From an uncultured Lentisphaeraceae bacterium (GTDB lineage Bacteria > Verrucomicrobiota > Kiritimatiellia > RFP12 > DVOR01): DNA of 59,737 nt. The DNA is taken from the NCBI GenBank assembly GCA_949289005.1, contig CASEMQ010000014.1:1-59737 (forward strand), given 5' to 3'. Below the pieces are notes generated by a model. The model saw only the letters and a program-made list of their open reading frames with translations, did no database searches and was not told the origin of the DNA. Positions 24,810 through 33,388 of this stretch are shown piece by piece. Each line of letters opens with the position of its first letter. Within the stretch, counting starts at the first letter, position 1. The position numbers and the translations under genes are program-made.

Positions 24810-25873
24810 CGCCGCGCCCTACGCATAAGCACCCGCATGAGCACCGGCTCGATAATCGCCCATGTATCCTGCGAGGTGGCGTCCACCAACTTGAAGCGCA
24901 TCTCCACCGCGTAATGGCGCCCCGCGCGCAACTCGTTGAGCGTGTAGCGCTTGGCCGCCTCCACCTGCTTGCCGAGCGCCCACCCGTTCAGCCGCGCCAG
25001 GCGCGCCGGCAGGTTTTCCGCCGGCATCTCCCAACGGTTGCCCGCCAGCCAACCGCGGTCAAGCGCGTCACGGATGGCGCAGAGGTCGTTCAACGTGTTC
25101 AGAATCATGGCCGCCGCCGCGAAGGCCGCGTTTTTGTCCGCGCGCAACTGTTCCACGGCCCGCACCGCCTGAATGGGCGAACGCGCCAAGAGCGCCTCCG
25201 AGATCGCGAAAGGCTCCGTGCCCACCGAACTGGACGTCACGGCCTCCACGTCGCGCAACGCCACCTCCGCGCCGTCCTTTCCCAGGTAATCGCGCAGTTT
25301 TGCCAATTCCGAGACAATGGTGCGCGTGTCGGCGCCCACCCGCTTGGCGAAGGCATCCCGCACGGCCGGCGCCATGCGCAGCCCGCTCGCGGGGAGCACG
25401 GCCGCCAGCCGCTCCTGCGCCGCTTTCGCCACGTCCCAATACCGCAACGCGGCGCCGCACTCCACCACCGTGCCGGCCTTTTCCGCCAACTTGTGGAACT
25501 TCGTGGTCTTGGGGCAGACGGCGGTGGTGACGATGAGGTGGTGCCCCTCGGGGAGCGGCTCTTTCTGCAACCGCTCGACAAAGCCCGCGCACGCGTCCTT
25601 GACGGCCTGCGCCTCGGCCACGCGCCCCTTCGCGCCGGGCAGGAAGTTGGCCTCGCGCAACCACGCCACCTTGTTCCCGCCCAGGAAACTCGGCGTGCGC
25701 ACGGCCTCCTCGGTGCGCGCGAGCGCATCGAGCGCCTCGTCCGCGCGGTCGCAAGCGCCGTCAATCACCTCCAGGCCAAAGTCCCGGTCGCCCGGCGGCA
25801 CCAACCCGTCGATGACGCGCTTGGCGCCCTCCGTCTTGAGATAATCGTCTGTCCCGACAAAGAGGTGAATCAT
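24806..25873 (-). CDS. holA: DNA polymerase III delta subunit
   Basis: This 355-aa clamp-loader subunit opens the beta clamp. It begins IHLFVGTDDYLKTEGAKRVID, as usual for HolA, and keeps the AAA+-like fold without a Walker A, plus a C-terminal collar domain (AAFAAAAMILNTLNDLCAIRDAL and LARLNGWALGKQVEAA). The sequence is divergent but the length and order fit. It sits between kdsD and scpB with 1-4 nt spacing. Confidence 0.85.
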   Translation of the reverse strand: MIHLFVGTDDYLKTEGAKRVIDGLVPPGDRDFGLEVIDGACDRADEALDALARTEEAVRTPSFLGGNKVAWLREANFLPGAKGRVAEAQAVKDACAGFVERLQKEPLPEGHHLIVTTAVCPKTTKFHKLAEKAGTVVECGAALRYWDVAKAAQERLAAVLPASGLRMAPAVRDAFAKRVGADTRTIVSELAKLRDYLGKDGAEVALRDVEAVTSSSVGTEPFAISEALLARSPIQAVRAVEQLRADKNAAFAAAAMILNTLNDLCAIRDALDRGWLAGNRWEMPAENLPARLARLNGWALGKQVEAAKRYTLNELRAGRHYAVEMRFKLVDATSQDTWAIIEPVLMRVLMRRARR

Positions 25874-25874
25874 C

Positions 25875-26858
25875 TCACAGGATCTTCATGCGCGGCAAAT
25901 CCTGGATGTCGATGGTGCCCACCAACCTGCCCGCCTCGTCCACCACCGGCAGATCGTCCACCTTGTGGTTCTCGAAGATGTTGAGCACCTCCACCGCCAA
26001 CGCGCCCAACGGCACGGAGACCGGCTTGCGCACCATCACCGCCGTGATCGGGCGCCCCATCGGATCCTCCCCGTCCCCCGAAAGCAAACGGCGCAGATCG
26101 CCATCCGTGAAGATGCCCAGAAGCGTCCCGTCCGGCGCCGTCACGCACGCGCAGCCCGCCTTCGCCGAAGTCATCGCCACCACCGCGTCGCGCACCGTCG
26201 CCGTCTCCGGCAACGCCACCAGCCGCTCGCCCGTGCGCATGATATCCTTCACGCGGAACAGCAACGCCCGGCCGATCGCCCCCGCAGGGTGCAACAACGC
26301 AAAGTTCTCCTTCTTGAAGCCACGCGCCTCCAACAACACCATCGCCAACGCGTCGCCCAGCGCCAACGTCGCCGTGGTCGAGGTCGTCGGCGCCATGTTG
26401 AACGGGCACGCCTCGCGCCCGCAATCGATGAGATAGACCCAATCGCTGTTTTTCGCCAGGGACGAATCGGCCTTCCCCGTCATCCCGATCACCTTCACCC
26501 CGATGCGCCGCAACGAAGGAATCAGGCGGATGACCTCGTCGGACTCGCCCGAATAGCTGATTGCCAGCACGATGTCCGCCGCCGTCACCATGCCCAAATC
26601 CCCATGCATCGCCTGAACCGGGTTCAGCAACATCGCCGTCGATCCCGTGCTCGCCATCGTCGCGGCAATCTTCTCGCCCACATGGATATTCTTGCCGATG
26701 CCCGTGACGACGATTTTGCCGCCGCGCGCCAATGTCGCCAGCATCGCCTCCACGATTTCGCAGAAGACCGGCCCAATCGCCGCATCCGCCTGCCTCAACC
26801 CCGCAATCTCCGTCGCAAGCGTCTCGTGCGCCCGCGCCAACATGGCCTCATGCGTCAT
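25875..26858 (-). CDS. kdsD: Arabinose-5-phosphate isomerase (KdsD/KpsF)
   Basis: This 327-aa enzyme converts ribulose-5-phosphate to arabinose-5-phosphate, the first committed step to Kdo in LPS. It has an N-terminal SIS domain (VVTGIGKNIHVGEKIAATMAS, ISYSGESDEV, HPAGAIGRAL) and two C-terminal CBS domains (DIMRTGERLVALPE and VMVRKPVSVPLG). GGAGG precedes the ATG. Its presence implies a Gram-negative outer membrane. Confidence 0.95.
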   Translation of the reverse strand: MTHEAMLARAHETLATEIAGLRQADAAIGPVFCEIVEAMLATLARGGKIVVTGIGKNIHVGEKIAATMASTGSTAMLLNPVQAMHGDLGMVTAADIVLAISYSGESDEVIRLIPSLRRIGVKVIGMTGKADSSLAKNSDWVYLIDCGREACPFNMAPTTSTTATLALGDALAMVLLEARGFKKENFALLHPAGAIGRALLFRVKDIMRTGERLVALPETATVRDAVVAMTSAKAGCACVTAPDGTLLGIFTDGDLRRLLSGDGEDPMGRPITAVMVRKPVSVPLGALAVEVLNIFENHKVDDLPVVDEAGRLVGTIDIQDLPRMKIL

Positions 26859-26861
26859 CGC

Positions 26862-27308
26862 TCAATCCTCCTTGGCCTTGCGCAACTCCGTCACCCGCGC
26901 CCGCAACGGCGCGTTCGGCGGCAACTCGCCCCAGGCCTCCGTCAAAATCTCCAGCCGATCCACCAGCCGGTCGTCAATCACATGTTCCACCCGGCACGCC
27001 GTCTCCGAAGCCGACGTCTCGTCCAGCCCCAACACCCCTTGGAAAAACCACGCCAACACACGATGCCGCCGAATCACCCGCAACGCCTCCCGCTCCCCCT
27101 CCGCCGTCAGCGTCACCGGCCGGCTCGTGTCATAATTCAGCAATCCCGCGCGACGCAACACCCCCAGCGCCGTCGTCACCGAAGGCATCTTCACCTTCAG
27201 CCGCCGCGCGATGTCGCTCGTATGCGCGTGCCCATGCTCCCCCTCGTCGATCAACTCCTTGATCGCCTCCAAGTAATCCTCTTGGCTAGCCGTCAAATCC
27301 GGTGTCAT
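26862..27308 (-). CDS. DtxR/MntR-family metal-dependent repressor
   Basis: This 148-aa protein has an N-terminal winged helix (LTASQEDYLEAIKELID, HTSDIARRLKVKMPSVTTALGVLRRAGLL) and a metal-binding dimerisation domain (RVIRRHRVLAWFFQGVLGLD, SETACRVEHVIDDRLVDRL) with the expected His/Glu/Cys ligands. It lacks the C-terminal SH3-like domain, so it resembles MntR more than DtxR. Start at 27308 with AAAGGAG; an extended -10 (TGCTATAAT) lies at 27327-27335. It is first in the kdsD-holA-scpB operon. Whether iron or manganese is sensed is unknown. Confidence 0.88.
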   Translation of the reverse strand: MTPDLTASQEDYLEAIKELIDEGEHGHAHTSDIARRLKVKMPSVTTALGVLRRAGLLNYDTSRPVTLTAEGEREALRVIRRHRVLAWFFQGVLGLDETSASETACRVEHVIDDRLVDRLEILTEAWGELPPNAPLRARVTELRKAKED

Positions 27309-27326
27309 GCGTACTCCTTTTTCCCT

Positions 27327-27335
27327 ATTATAGCA
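27327..27335 (-). promoter_or_regulatory. Extended -10 of the dtxR-kdsD-holA-scpB operon
   Basis: On the minus strand a consensus TGC-TATAAT lies 18 nt before the ATG; no good -35 is visible because the region upstream is a dispersed repeat. Confidence 0.6.
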
Positions 27336-27339
27336 AATG

Positions 27340-27412
27340 AGTGGACAGAGAACAGAAAACAGGGCGCCCCTGCGGGGCGGCGGAGGAGTGGGCGGGCGAC
27401 GATATGCCCATA
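27340..27412. repeat. Dispersed AACAG/GGGGCG repeat arm
   Basis: GTGGACAGAGAACAGAAAAC followed by the hairpin GCGCCCCTGCGGGGCG and GGGCGGGCGACG is related to the element at 12108-12234. It directly abuts the promoter of the dtxR-type gene. Confidence 0.5.
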
Positions 27413-27468
27413 CGGCAGATGAGCGGACGGCGAACGAGGCGGTCCGGGGAAAACGTCGCGTCAGGCGC

Positions 27469-27509
27469 AAAACCCTGCCTTGCGCGGGCATCGTCCGCGC
27501 AAGGCAGGG
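27469..27509 (-). terminator. Terminator of the secreted-protein operon
   Basis: A 15-bp perfect stem (CCCTGCCTTGCGCGG 27473-27487 / its complement 27495-27509) with a 7-nt loop, then TTTT on the minus strand, 47 nt after the barrel gene's stop. Confidence 0.75.
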
Positions 27510-27555
27510 CTCAAGCCGTGCGCCGCCAAGGTCGCGGCCCGGGCGGCAACGCTTC

Positions 27556-28254
27556 TTAGAAAACCCAGCTGAGGCCCAGGCCGGCCTCGAAGGCGGTGCC
27601 GTCCACCGAGCCGTAGTCCTCGAGATCCACGTCCTTGCCGAAATGGCCGTCGGCGTAGGCGAAGAGCCCGAGGTTCTTGGTGATGTTCCAGGTGGCCTGC
27701 ACGCCCACGATGCCTTGGAAGACGGTGTCGGAGTCATCCTCCTTGCCGCTCGCGCCCCACGACTGCCCGCCGTGGGAAAGCGTGTCCGACCACGTCTCGC
27801 TCACCTTGGTGTGGCCGAAGCCGACGCCGAGGCGCAGCCCCAGCGCGACCTGTTCGCACACCTTGTATTCCGGGATGAGCATCACGCGGAAGTCATAGCT
27901 CTCCACCTCCAGCTTGGAGTGCGAGGTGCCGGTGGCGCCGGAAAAGCTTTCCGAGACATCGAGCGTGCAGAGCTCCTGCTCGGGGATGTAGGAGGTGCCC
28001 ACGCCGAGCCAGAGGTTGAAGCGCTCCTTCGGCAACAGGTTGAACTGCACGTCCAGACCCATGCCCCAGAGTTCGCCGCGCTCGCTGCCCAAACCGTCAA
28101 TCTTGCCCTCGGTGCCGAAGCGCCCGAAGCCATTGGCCGAGACGCGCAGCCGGCTCGCCCAGTCGGAGCCGCTCTCCAACGCGGGCGCGGCCTCGGCGGC
28201 ACACAGCGTGACGGCGGCGCAGGCCGCGCACAGGGACAACGGTAACTTCTTCAT
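27556..28254 (-). CDS. Outer-membrane beta-barrel protein
   Basis: This 232-aa protein has a signal peptide (MKKLPLSLCAACAAVTLCAAEA) and alternating amphipathic strands (RLRVSANGFGRFG, LWLGVGTSYIP, YDFRVMLIPEYKV, LGLRLGVGFGH, VGVQATWNITKNLGLFAYADG) ending in SWVF, the terminal Phe expected for BAM-dependent insertion. Start at 28254 with AAGGAG 6 nt upstream. It is the last gene of the operon with the cohesin-like protein. No specific porin or OmpA family is recognised. Confidence 0.8.
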   Translation of the reverse strand: MKKLPLSLCAACAAVTLCAAEAAPALESGSDWASRLRVSANGFGRFGTEGKIDGLGSERGELWGMGLDVQFNLLPKERFNLWLGVGTSYIPEQELCTLDVSESFSGATGTSHSKLEVESYDFRVMLIPEYKVCEQVALGLRLGVGFGHTKVSETWSDTLSHGGQSWGASGKEDDSDTVFQGIVGVQATWNITKNLGLFAYADGHFGKDVDLEDYGSVDGTAFEAGLGLSWVF

Positions 28255-28256
28255 GT

Positions 28257-29549
28257 TCACTCCTTTTCGGTGTCCGTTTGGGTCGCCGGTCGTTCGGCGA
28301 CCACCTTGATGAAAAGATTGCGGCCCAGGCGGAAGGTGAGCGTGGCCTCGCCCTTCGTGGCCGCGCCCAGCCAGCCGGAGGCATCCACCTCCGCCTCAAG
28401 CGGCGCCATCGCCGCGCCCAAGGCCTCCGCTGCGCGCACTTGCAAGACGCCCGTGGCCAACGGCCGCGCGACGGTCGCGCCCTCGGCGGGAATGACGCGC
28501 ACCCGCGCCGTGCCCGCCTTCGGGTCAAAGGCCACGATGCGCAGCGTCGGCTTCTCGAACCGCGCCGTCAGCGTGCCATCCGCCGCCGAGGTCGCCGGCG
28601 CGATGCCCAGATCCAGCCCCGCCAGGATGGCCTCGCGCGTACCCTCGACGCGAATCGTGCGCACGCCCTCCGGCAGGTCGCCCAAGAGGTCGCGCAGGAG
28701 GTTTTCGTCCGCCGGCGACAACTCCGTCTCGGTCTCGATGGGCGCCTCCGCCGCCATCGTCACCTCCAGCGCATAGGTCGTCAATCCGCCCTCCGTCGTT
28801 TGCGTGAGCGTGTAGGCGTCCGGCGCGTCGGCAGGATCCGGCGCCAAGGCCAGCGACGCGTTTGGGCACCGCACGATCGCGTAGCGCGCCGTCGCCCAAC
28901 CGCCCTCCGGCGGCAGGATGCGTAGTTCGCCATCCGCCTCCAGCGCCTCCGTGATGACGATGGGCGTTTGCGCCGCGTTCGCCTCAAGCGCGTCCCCCGC
29001 CTCCAACGCCACGCGCCGCAGGGTCGTGCCCGCCGCCACCGTCAGCGCCCCCTCGCCCTGACGCGTCTCGCACGCGCCGTCCGTCGCGAAGATGCGCACT
29101 TGCCCGCCCCGCGCCCCCAACGGCGCGTCCGCCGCCAAGTCGCGCGTCAGCGTGCGCTCGCTCAACCGCGCCTCCGTGGGCGTTACGTCCGAGTAGAGCC
29201 CCGCGCTCCCCTCGCGCACCAGGAAGGTCAGCGTGGCCAACGTCCCCGCGCCCGCCTCCGCGTCCGCCGCGCCCAGCGCCGCGAAGACCGCCCGGCCTGC
29301 CCCTTTCGCCGCGTGAAACCGCTTCCCGATCGCCTCGGCCAACGCCCCCGGCCGCACCGACTCCAAGGTCAGCGCCAACGGGGCGAAGGCCAACGCCACC
29401 GCCGCGCCGGCCGCCCCGGACGCATCGTCCAACGCCACCGGCACCCGCACCCGCGCGCCCGGGTTGCACACCGCCGTGCCCACCCGCACCTCGCGCGCAC
29501 TCAACGCCAACGGCGCCACCAGCGCCATCATCAACATCCACCGCTTCAT
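28257..29549 (-). CDS. Secreted cohesin-like protein
   Basis: This 430-aa protein has a signal peptide (MKRWMLMMALVAPLALSA) followed by a cohesin-type beta domain (about 20-150: VGTAVCNPGARVRVPVALDD, AVALAFAPLALTLESVRPG, TLATLTFLVREGS). The rest (150-430) is Ala/Glu-rich beta sequence without a family I recognise. Cohesins bind dockerins, and the upstream neighbour ends in a dockerin-like segment, so the two may assemble (inference). Its ATG overlaps that gene's stop (ATGA). The C-terminus is highly charged (TQTDTEKE). Confidence 0.72.
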   Translation of the reverse strand: MKRWMLMMALVAPLALSAREVRVGTAVCNPGARVRVPVALDDASGAAGAAVALAFAPLALTLESVRPGALAEAIGKRFHAAKGAGRAVFAALGAADAEAGAGTLATLTFLVREGSAGLYSDVTPTEARLSERTLTRDLAADAPLGARGGQVRIFATDGACETRQGEGALTVAAGTTLRRVALEAGDALEANAAQTPIVITEALEADGELRILPPEGGWATARYAIVRCPNASLALAPDPADAPDAYTLTQTTEGGLTTYALEVTMAAEAPIETETELSPADENLLRDLLGDLPEGVRTIRVEGTREAILAGLDLGIAPATSAADGTLTARFEKPTLRIVAFDPKAGTARVRVIPAEGATVARPLATGVLQVRAAEALGAAMAPLEAEVDASGWLGAATKGEATLTFRLGRNLFIKVVAERPATQTDTEKE

Positions 29550-32500
29550 GGCCGAGCCTCCTCCCCGAGAATGGACCGATAATACGCCTCCAGCGCCACG
29601 ATGTCGCGCACCCCATTCAGCTTCCCGTCCGCGGGCGGTTTGCCGAACGCCGTCAGTGCCTCCACGATCGAACGGTGGATCCGATTGTCCTCCGCCTCCG
29701 GGTCGCTCGAATGCGGCCGCTCACGGATACTGTGATACTGCGTCAGCGCCTGCCCCGCCTTGTCATAGTCCGCCCACGACAGCTTCCCGTCGCCATCCAC
29801 GTCGCCGTTCGTCCACGGCTCCACCACCGTCGGGTCGTGTGGTTTTTCGCTGGCCTTGACGGTGAGCATGGTTTCGATGGGCAGGGCGTTGGTGGCGACG
29901 GGCTTGCCGTCCTGCGCCGTGAAGGCGGCTTGCGTCAGGCGGAGCGGGGTCTCGCCGAGGACGCCTGGCTTGACGCGGAAGCGCAGGCGGAAAAGCGGGC
30001 CGGAGCCGGCGGGGAGCGCGCCCGTGGCCGAGAGCGTCCACGTGCCGTCCGCGGGCGTGGCGGTGAGTGCGAGCCCTTCGGTAAGCGCCGTGGGTTCGAC
30101 ATCAATCGGCTCGACGAAGGCCGGGTCGTAGGTCACGGCAAGCGTGAAGGCGCCGAGCCCCTGGCTGTTGTCCACCGTGACGGGCAGGGCAATCTCCGCG
30201 TCGGCGTAGGAGGTGAGCGCCTCGGGCATCCAGAGCGTCACGCCGCCGAGGTTCACGCGCACGACCTCGCCGGGACTGCTCTCGAAGGTTTCGGGGACGG
30301 AGTTGCCCGCCGTCCAGAGGCGGCTGAGCGCCGTAACGCGATAGGCCCACTCGGCGAGGCTCGGGGGCGTGTCGCGGTAGGTCGGCAACGACGGCTCGGC
30401 GATGCGACCGAAGGCATCGCCTTGCGCCCGGTAGAAGCCGTAGCCATAGACGCGTGACTGACCGTTCGGGTCCCATTCGAGCAGGACGTTGTCGTAGCCC
30501 GCCGTCGCGCGGAGGTTGCTTGGTTTGCCGACGTTTGGGTCGCTCAAGAGGAGCAACTTGCCGCCTGCCGTGCCGCAGAGCATGTCCAGGTCGCCATCGG
30601 CCTCCCAGTCCACGGGCGCCAAGGTCAGCCCCTCGGCAAAGCCCGCGAACGAGCCGCCCCAGACGCGGTGCTCCAGCGTGAAAGCGTCGCCGTCCCGGGC
30701 GAGGAGGGCGATGCGTCCCGAGGCGTCGGCCACGAGCAGGTCGGCCGCGCCATCCCCCGTCGCATCCGCCAACGCGGCGGAGACGGGTTGCTCCACCGGC
30801 GTGTCGCACGCGAGCGTTGCGTCGCCAAGCGTTAGGGTGCCGTTCGTGACGACGCCGAAGCCATCCGTCGCTTCCCACACCGGGAAGCCCGACAGCCCCG
30901 TCTCGACAATCGCGCCGGTCGCCAAGTCGCACCGACGCACGGCCCCGCCATTGTCGCAGAACCACACCGCCGGCCCGGCCTCGGTCTCGCCTCCCACCAT
31001 CACCGGCCGCGCCAATTCCTTCAGCGCCGCTTCCAGTTTCGCGAGTCCATCCAGTCCTGCGCGGGCCACGCCCGCGCCATCCTTTGTGCCCTTTGTGCCC
31101 TTTGTGATTTCCAACTCCGGCGAGCCGGGCGTCCCGGTATTCTTCATTGTCCAGAGGGTGCCATCGGCAAAGAGGAGCACGTCGAAGTTGTCGTCCTCGT
31201 CCAGGTCCACCACGGCCACGGAGACGGCGTCGCCGAAGTCCCGACCGCCGACCAAGTCGCCCGTGCCGCCGTCGGTCGTCGCGAAGAGTTCCTCCAGTGC
31301 GCCCGCCACGAGTGCCATGCGGCCCATGTCGAAGGGCTGGAGGTTCGTCTCCATCACGGCGGAGTCGCCATGCGCCACGCCGCCGAGTTGGAGGACGTTC
31401 GGAAAGAGCGGGTTCAGGCCGTATTGCAACTCCTCGGCGAAGGTGTAACCGTCGCCATCCGTGTCGGAGTCCTCGGGCTGGTCGTCCACGCCGTACCAAT
31501 AGCGCGAGAGACGCGTGTGCGCGTCGTCCACGAAGTGCGCCACCAAGTCCACCTTGCCCACGCCCGGATTGCCGACGATGGTAACCGCGTCAAGTGCGCG
31601 ACCCCAGGCGTCCGCCTCGCGCACGCCGTTGCGCGTCCACTGCGCGAAGTTCTTGTCCGGCGTGTAGGTGGCCGTGGTGTGCGTCTGACCGGGACGCAAC
31701 ACCACGCTCTCCGTGGCGAAGACGCCCGCGGGCTCCGAACGGATGGTAATCTCGGGGTATTCGTTCGGGTTGTAGAGCACCACGTTGCTGTCGCCGTGCG
31801 CCACGCCGCCGAGTTGAAGCACGTTCGGGAAGACGGGGTTCAGGCCATATTGCAACTCCTCGGCGAAGGTGTAACCGTCGCCGTCCGTGTCGCTCTCCGG
31901 CCCCGCGTCCTTGCCGTACCAATAGTGCGCTTGACGCGTCTGCTCGTCTGCCACGCACCAAGCCACCGCCTCGATGGGTTCGTTGCCCATCGTGAAGGTC
32001 GCGCGGTTCGTCGCCACGCCCCAATCGTCCGCCTGGCGCACCCCATTCACCGTCCAGTAGGCGAAGGTCGAGGTGCTCGGCGCGAAGGACTCCTGGGTCG
32101 TGATGACTGTCCCTGGCCGTACGTACGCGCTGTAAGTCGCGAAGAGTTCCCCCTCCGGCTCCGATCGCACCGTGTAAGGCTGATAACCATTCGGGTTGTA
32201 GAGCACCACATTGCTGTCGCCGTGTGCCACGCCGCCGAGCTGCAACACGTTCGGGAAAAGCGGGTTCAGACCGTACTGCAACTCCTCCGCGAAGGTGTAA
32301 CCGTCCCCGTCCGTGTCGCTCGCCGCGTCCCACTGGAGCGTCCCCTCCGTGTCGTACGCGTCCGGCGTGCCATACCAATAGCGCTCGTCCGCGTCCGGGA
32401 TGCCGTCCCCGTCCGAGTCCTCCGTCGCGTCCGCGTAGACCGCCGTCAGCGTCACCACGCTATCCTTCGGTACCACTGACACCGCGTCCAACGCACGCCC

Positions 32501-32764
32501 CCACGCGTCGCGGTTCGCGAAGTTCGTCTGCGCCGGGCTCACCGACCAATGGGTGAAGCGATAGCCCTCCCGCGCCGGCGCCTCCACCGACGTGAACGCC
32601 TCGTCCGTGTAGACATACGCCGCCTCCGCCAGCTCCGCCCCGAAGCTGTCCACCTGCCTGACCGTTACCCTCGCCGCCGATGAGCCCTGCCCCCGGCCCC
32701 ACGCGCCCCACCCGACGCACAGGGCCCAGACCACGGCCGGCGCTAGCCTCCGCGCCAACCTCAT
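29546..32764 (-). CDS. Large secreted TSP3/FG-GAP/cohesin/dockerin protein
   Basis: This 1072-aa exported protein has a signal peptide (about 1-26); calcium-binding thrombospondin type-3-like repeats (DSDGDGIPDADE near 116; DTDGDGYTFAEE near 149, 291 and 413), each followed by a near-identical LQYGLNP and LQLGGVAHGDS block and a bacterial-repeat-like domain; FG-GAP/VCBS-like repeats (about 540-740: AVVDLDEDDNFDVLLFADG, DATGDGAADLLVAD, WEADGDLDMLCG); a fibronectin-III-like segment (about 760-840); a cohesin-like domain (about 845-970); and a dockerin-like end (DVDGDGKLSWADYD then LNGVRDIVALEAYY). GGAGGAG precedes the ATG. It lies between the LRR gene and the cohesin-like gene. Probably surface adhesion or scaffolding. 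Confidence 0.85.
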   Translation of the reverse strand: MRLARRLAPAVVWALCVGWGAWGRGQGSSAARVTVRQVDSFGAELAEAAYVYTDEAFTSVEAPAREGYRFTHWSVSPAQTNFANRDAWGRALDAVSVVPKDSVVTLTAVYADATEDSDGDGIPDADERYWYGTPDAYDTEGTLQWDAASDTDGDGYTFAEELQYGLNPLFPNVLQLGGVAHGDSNVVLYNPNGYQPYTVRSEPEGELFATYSAYVRPGTVITTQESFAPSTSTFAYWTVNGVRQADDWGVATNRATFTMGNEPIEAVAWCVADEQTRQAHYWYGKDAGPESDTDGDGYTFAEELQYGLNPVFPNVLQLGGVAHGDSNVVLYNPNEYPEITIRSEPAGVFATESVVLRPGQTHTTATYTPDKNFAQWTRNGVREADAWGRALDAVTIVGNPGVGKVDLVAHFVDDAHTRLSRYWYGVDDQPEDSDTDGDGYTFAEELQYGLNPLFPNVLQLGGVAHGDSAVMETNLQPFDMGRMALVAGALEELFATTDGGTGDLVGGRDFGDAVSVAVVDLDEDDNFDVLLFADGTLWTMKNTGTPGSPELEITKGTKGTKDGAGVARAGLDGLAKLEAALKELARPVMVGGETEAGPAVWFCDNGGAVRRCDLATGAIVETGLSGFPVWEATDGFGVVTNGTLTLGDATLACDTPVEQPVSAALADATGDGAADLLVADASGRIALLARDGDAFTLEHRVWGGSFAGFAEGLTLAPVDWEADGDLDMLCGTAGGKLLLLSDPNVGKPSNLRATAGYDNVLLEWDPNGQSRVYGYGFYRAQGDAFGRIAEPSLPTYRDTPPSLAEWAYRVTALSRLWTAGNSVPETFESSPGEVVRVNLGGVTLWMPEALTSYADAEIALPVTVDNSQGLGAFTLAVTYDPAFVEPIDVEPTALTEGLALTATPADGTWTLSATGALPAGSGPLFRLRFRVKPGVLGETPLRLTQAAFTAQDGKPVATNALPIETMLTVKASEKPHDPTVVEPWTNGDVDGDGKLSWADYDKAGQALTQYHSIRERPHSSDPEAEDNRIHRSIVEALTAFGKPPADGKLNGVRDIVALEAYYRSILGEEARP
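31079..31112 (-). repeat. CACAAAGGG 9-bp repeat inside a CDS, copy 2
   Basis: On the minus strand GGAAATCACAAAGGGCACA and two further 9-bp units are translated in frame as EITKGTKGTKDG within the 1072-aa protein. The same repeat lies upstream of pilB (13926-13959). Confidence 0.6.
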
Positions 32765-32767
32765 GGC

Positions 32768-33388
32768 TCACTCCTCCTCAATCTTCACCGACACTTGGCG
32801 AAGGCCACTGTTTGCAAAATCCAGCCGTGTCGCCGATTCTGCGTACGAGATCTCCTCCCCCGCAAGCACCTTGTAGCCCATCTTGCCATAGAGATAGTTC
32901 AGTAGCGCCGTATCATTGGAAAGACTTGTCCCACTTGCAATTTGTGTCCCATCTATCGAGACGCGGCCATCCGTCACCGCTAGCTGCTCATCTCCTTCCG
33001 CGACACACCACACAAGCGCGTTGAAAAGCCACGGCTCTGCCAACGCGTTCCGTGTAATGGTCATTGCCTTGTGTGTCTTTGTTGCGGGAATGGTAACCAA
33101 CTCCTGCGGTAAGAGTGTTCCTTCTTGTACGAGGATCTCCACCGCCACCTTGTCCAAGTCCGTGGCCCAGTCGCTCGCCACGTTCCATACGAACGTGTGT
33201 TCCTCATTCGTGTTCACGCTTTCGCCGTTCGGTATGTCTTCCCCCGTCCGCACCGGCACGATGTTCGCGAAACTCCGCACGCCGTCCTTCCACGCCACCG
33301 CCCGAACCTTCACGCTTGGCTGTTCGCTCTTCACCGTGTACGCAACCTTAATCGTCTTTGGCGTCGGTGTTTCCGCCTGCGCCTCAAC
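32768..33388 (-). pseudogene. Downstream part of amber-interrupted secreted protein
   Basis: After the TAG at 33389-33391 the same frame stays open for about 206 codons to a stop at 32768: VEAQAETPTPKTIKVAYTV, then a conserved-looking beta domain (VKVRAVAWKDGVRSFANIVP, HTFVWNVASDWATDLDKVAVEILVQEG). No start codon with a Shine-Dalgarno is visible; the first in-frame GTG is at 33334. EAQA-ETP looks like the end of a signal peptide (AxA site), as if this domain once began its own secreted protein. It is either expressed by amber readthrough or a remnant fused behind the LRR gene. Confidence 0.6.
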
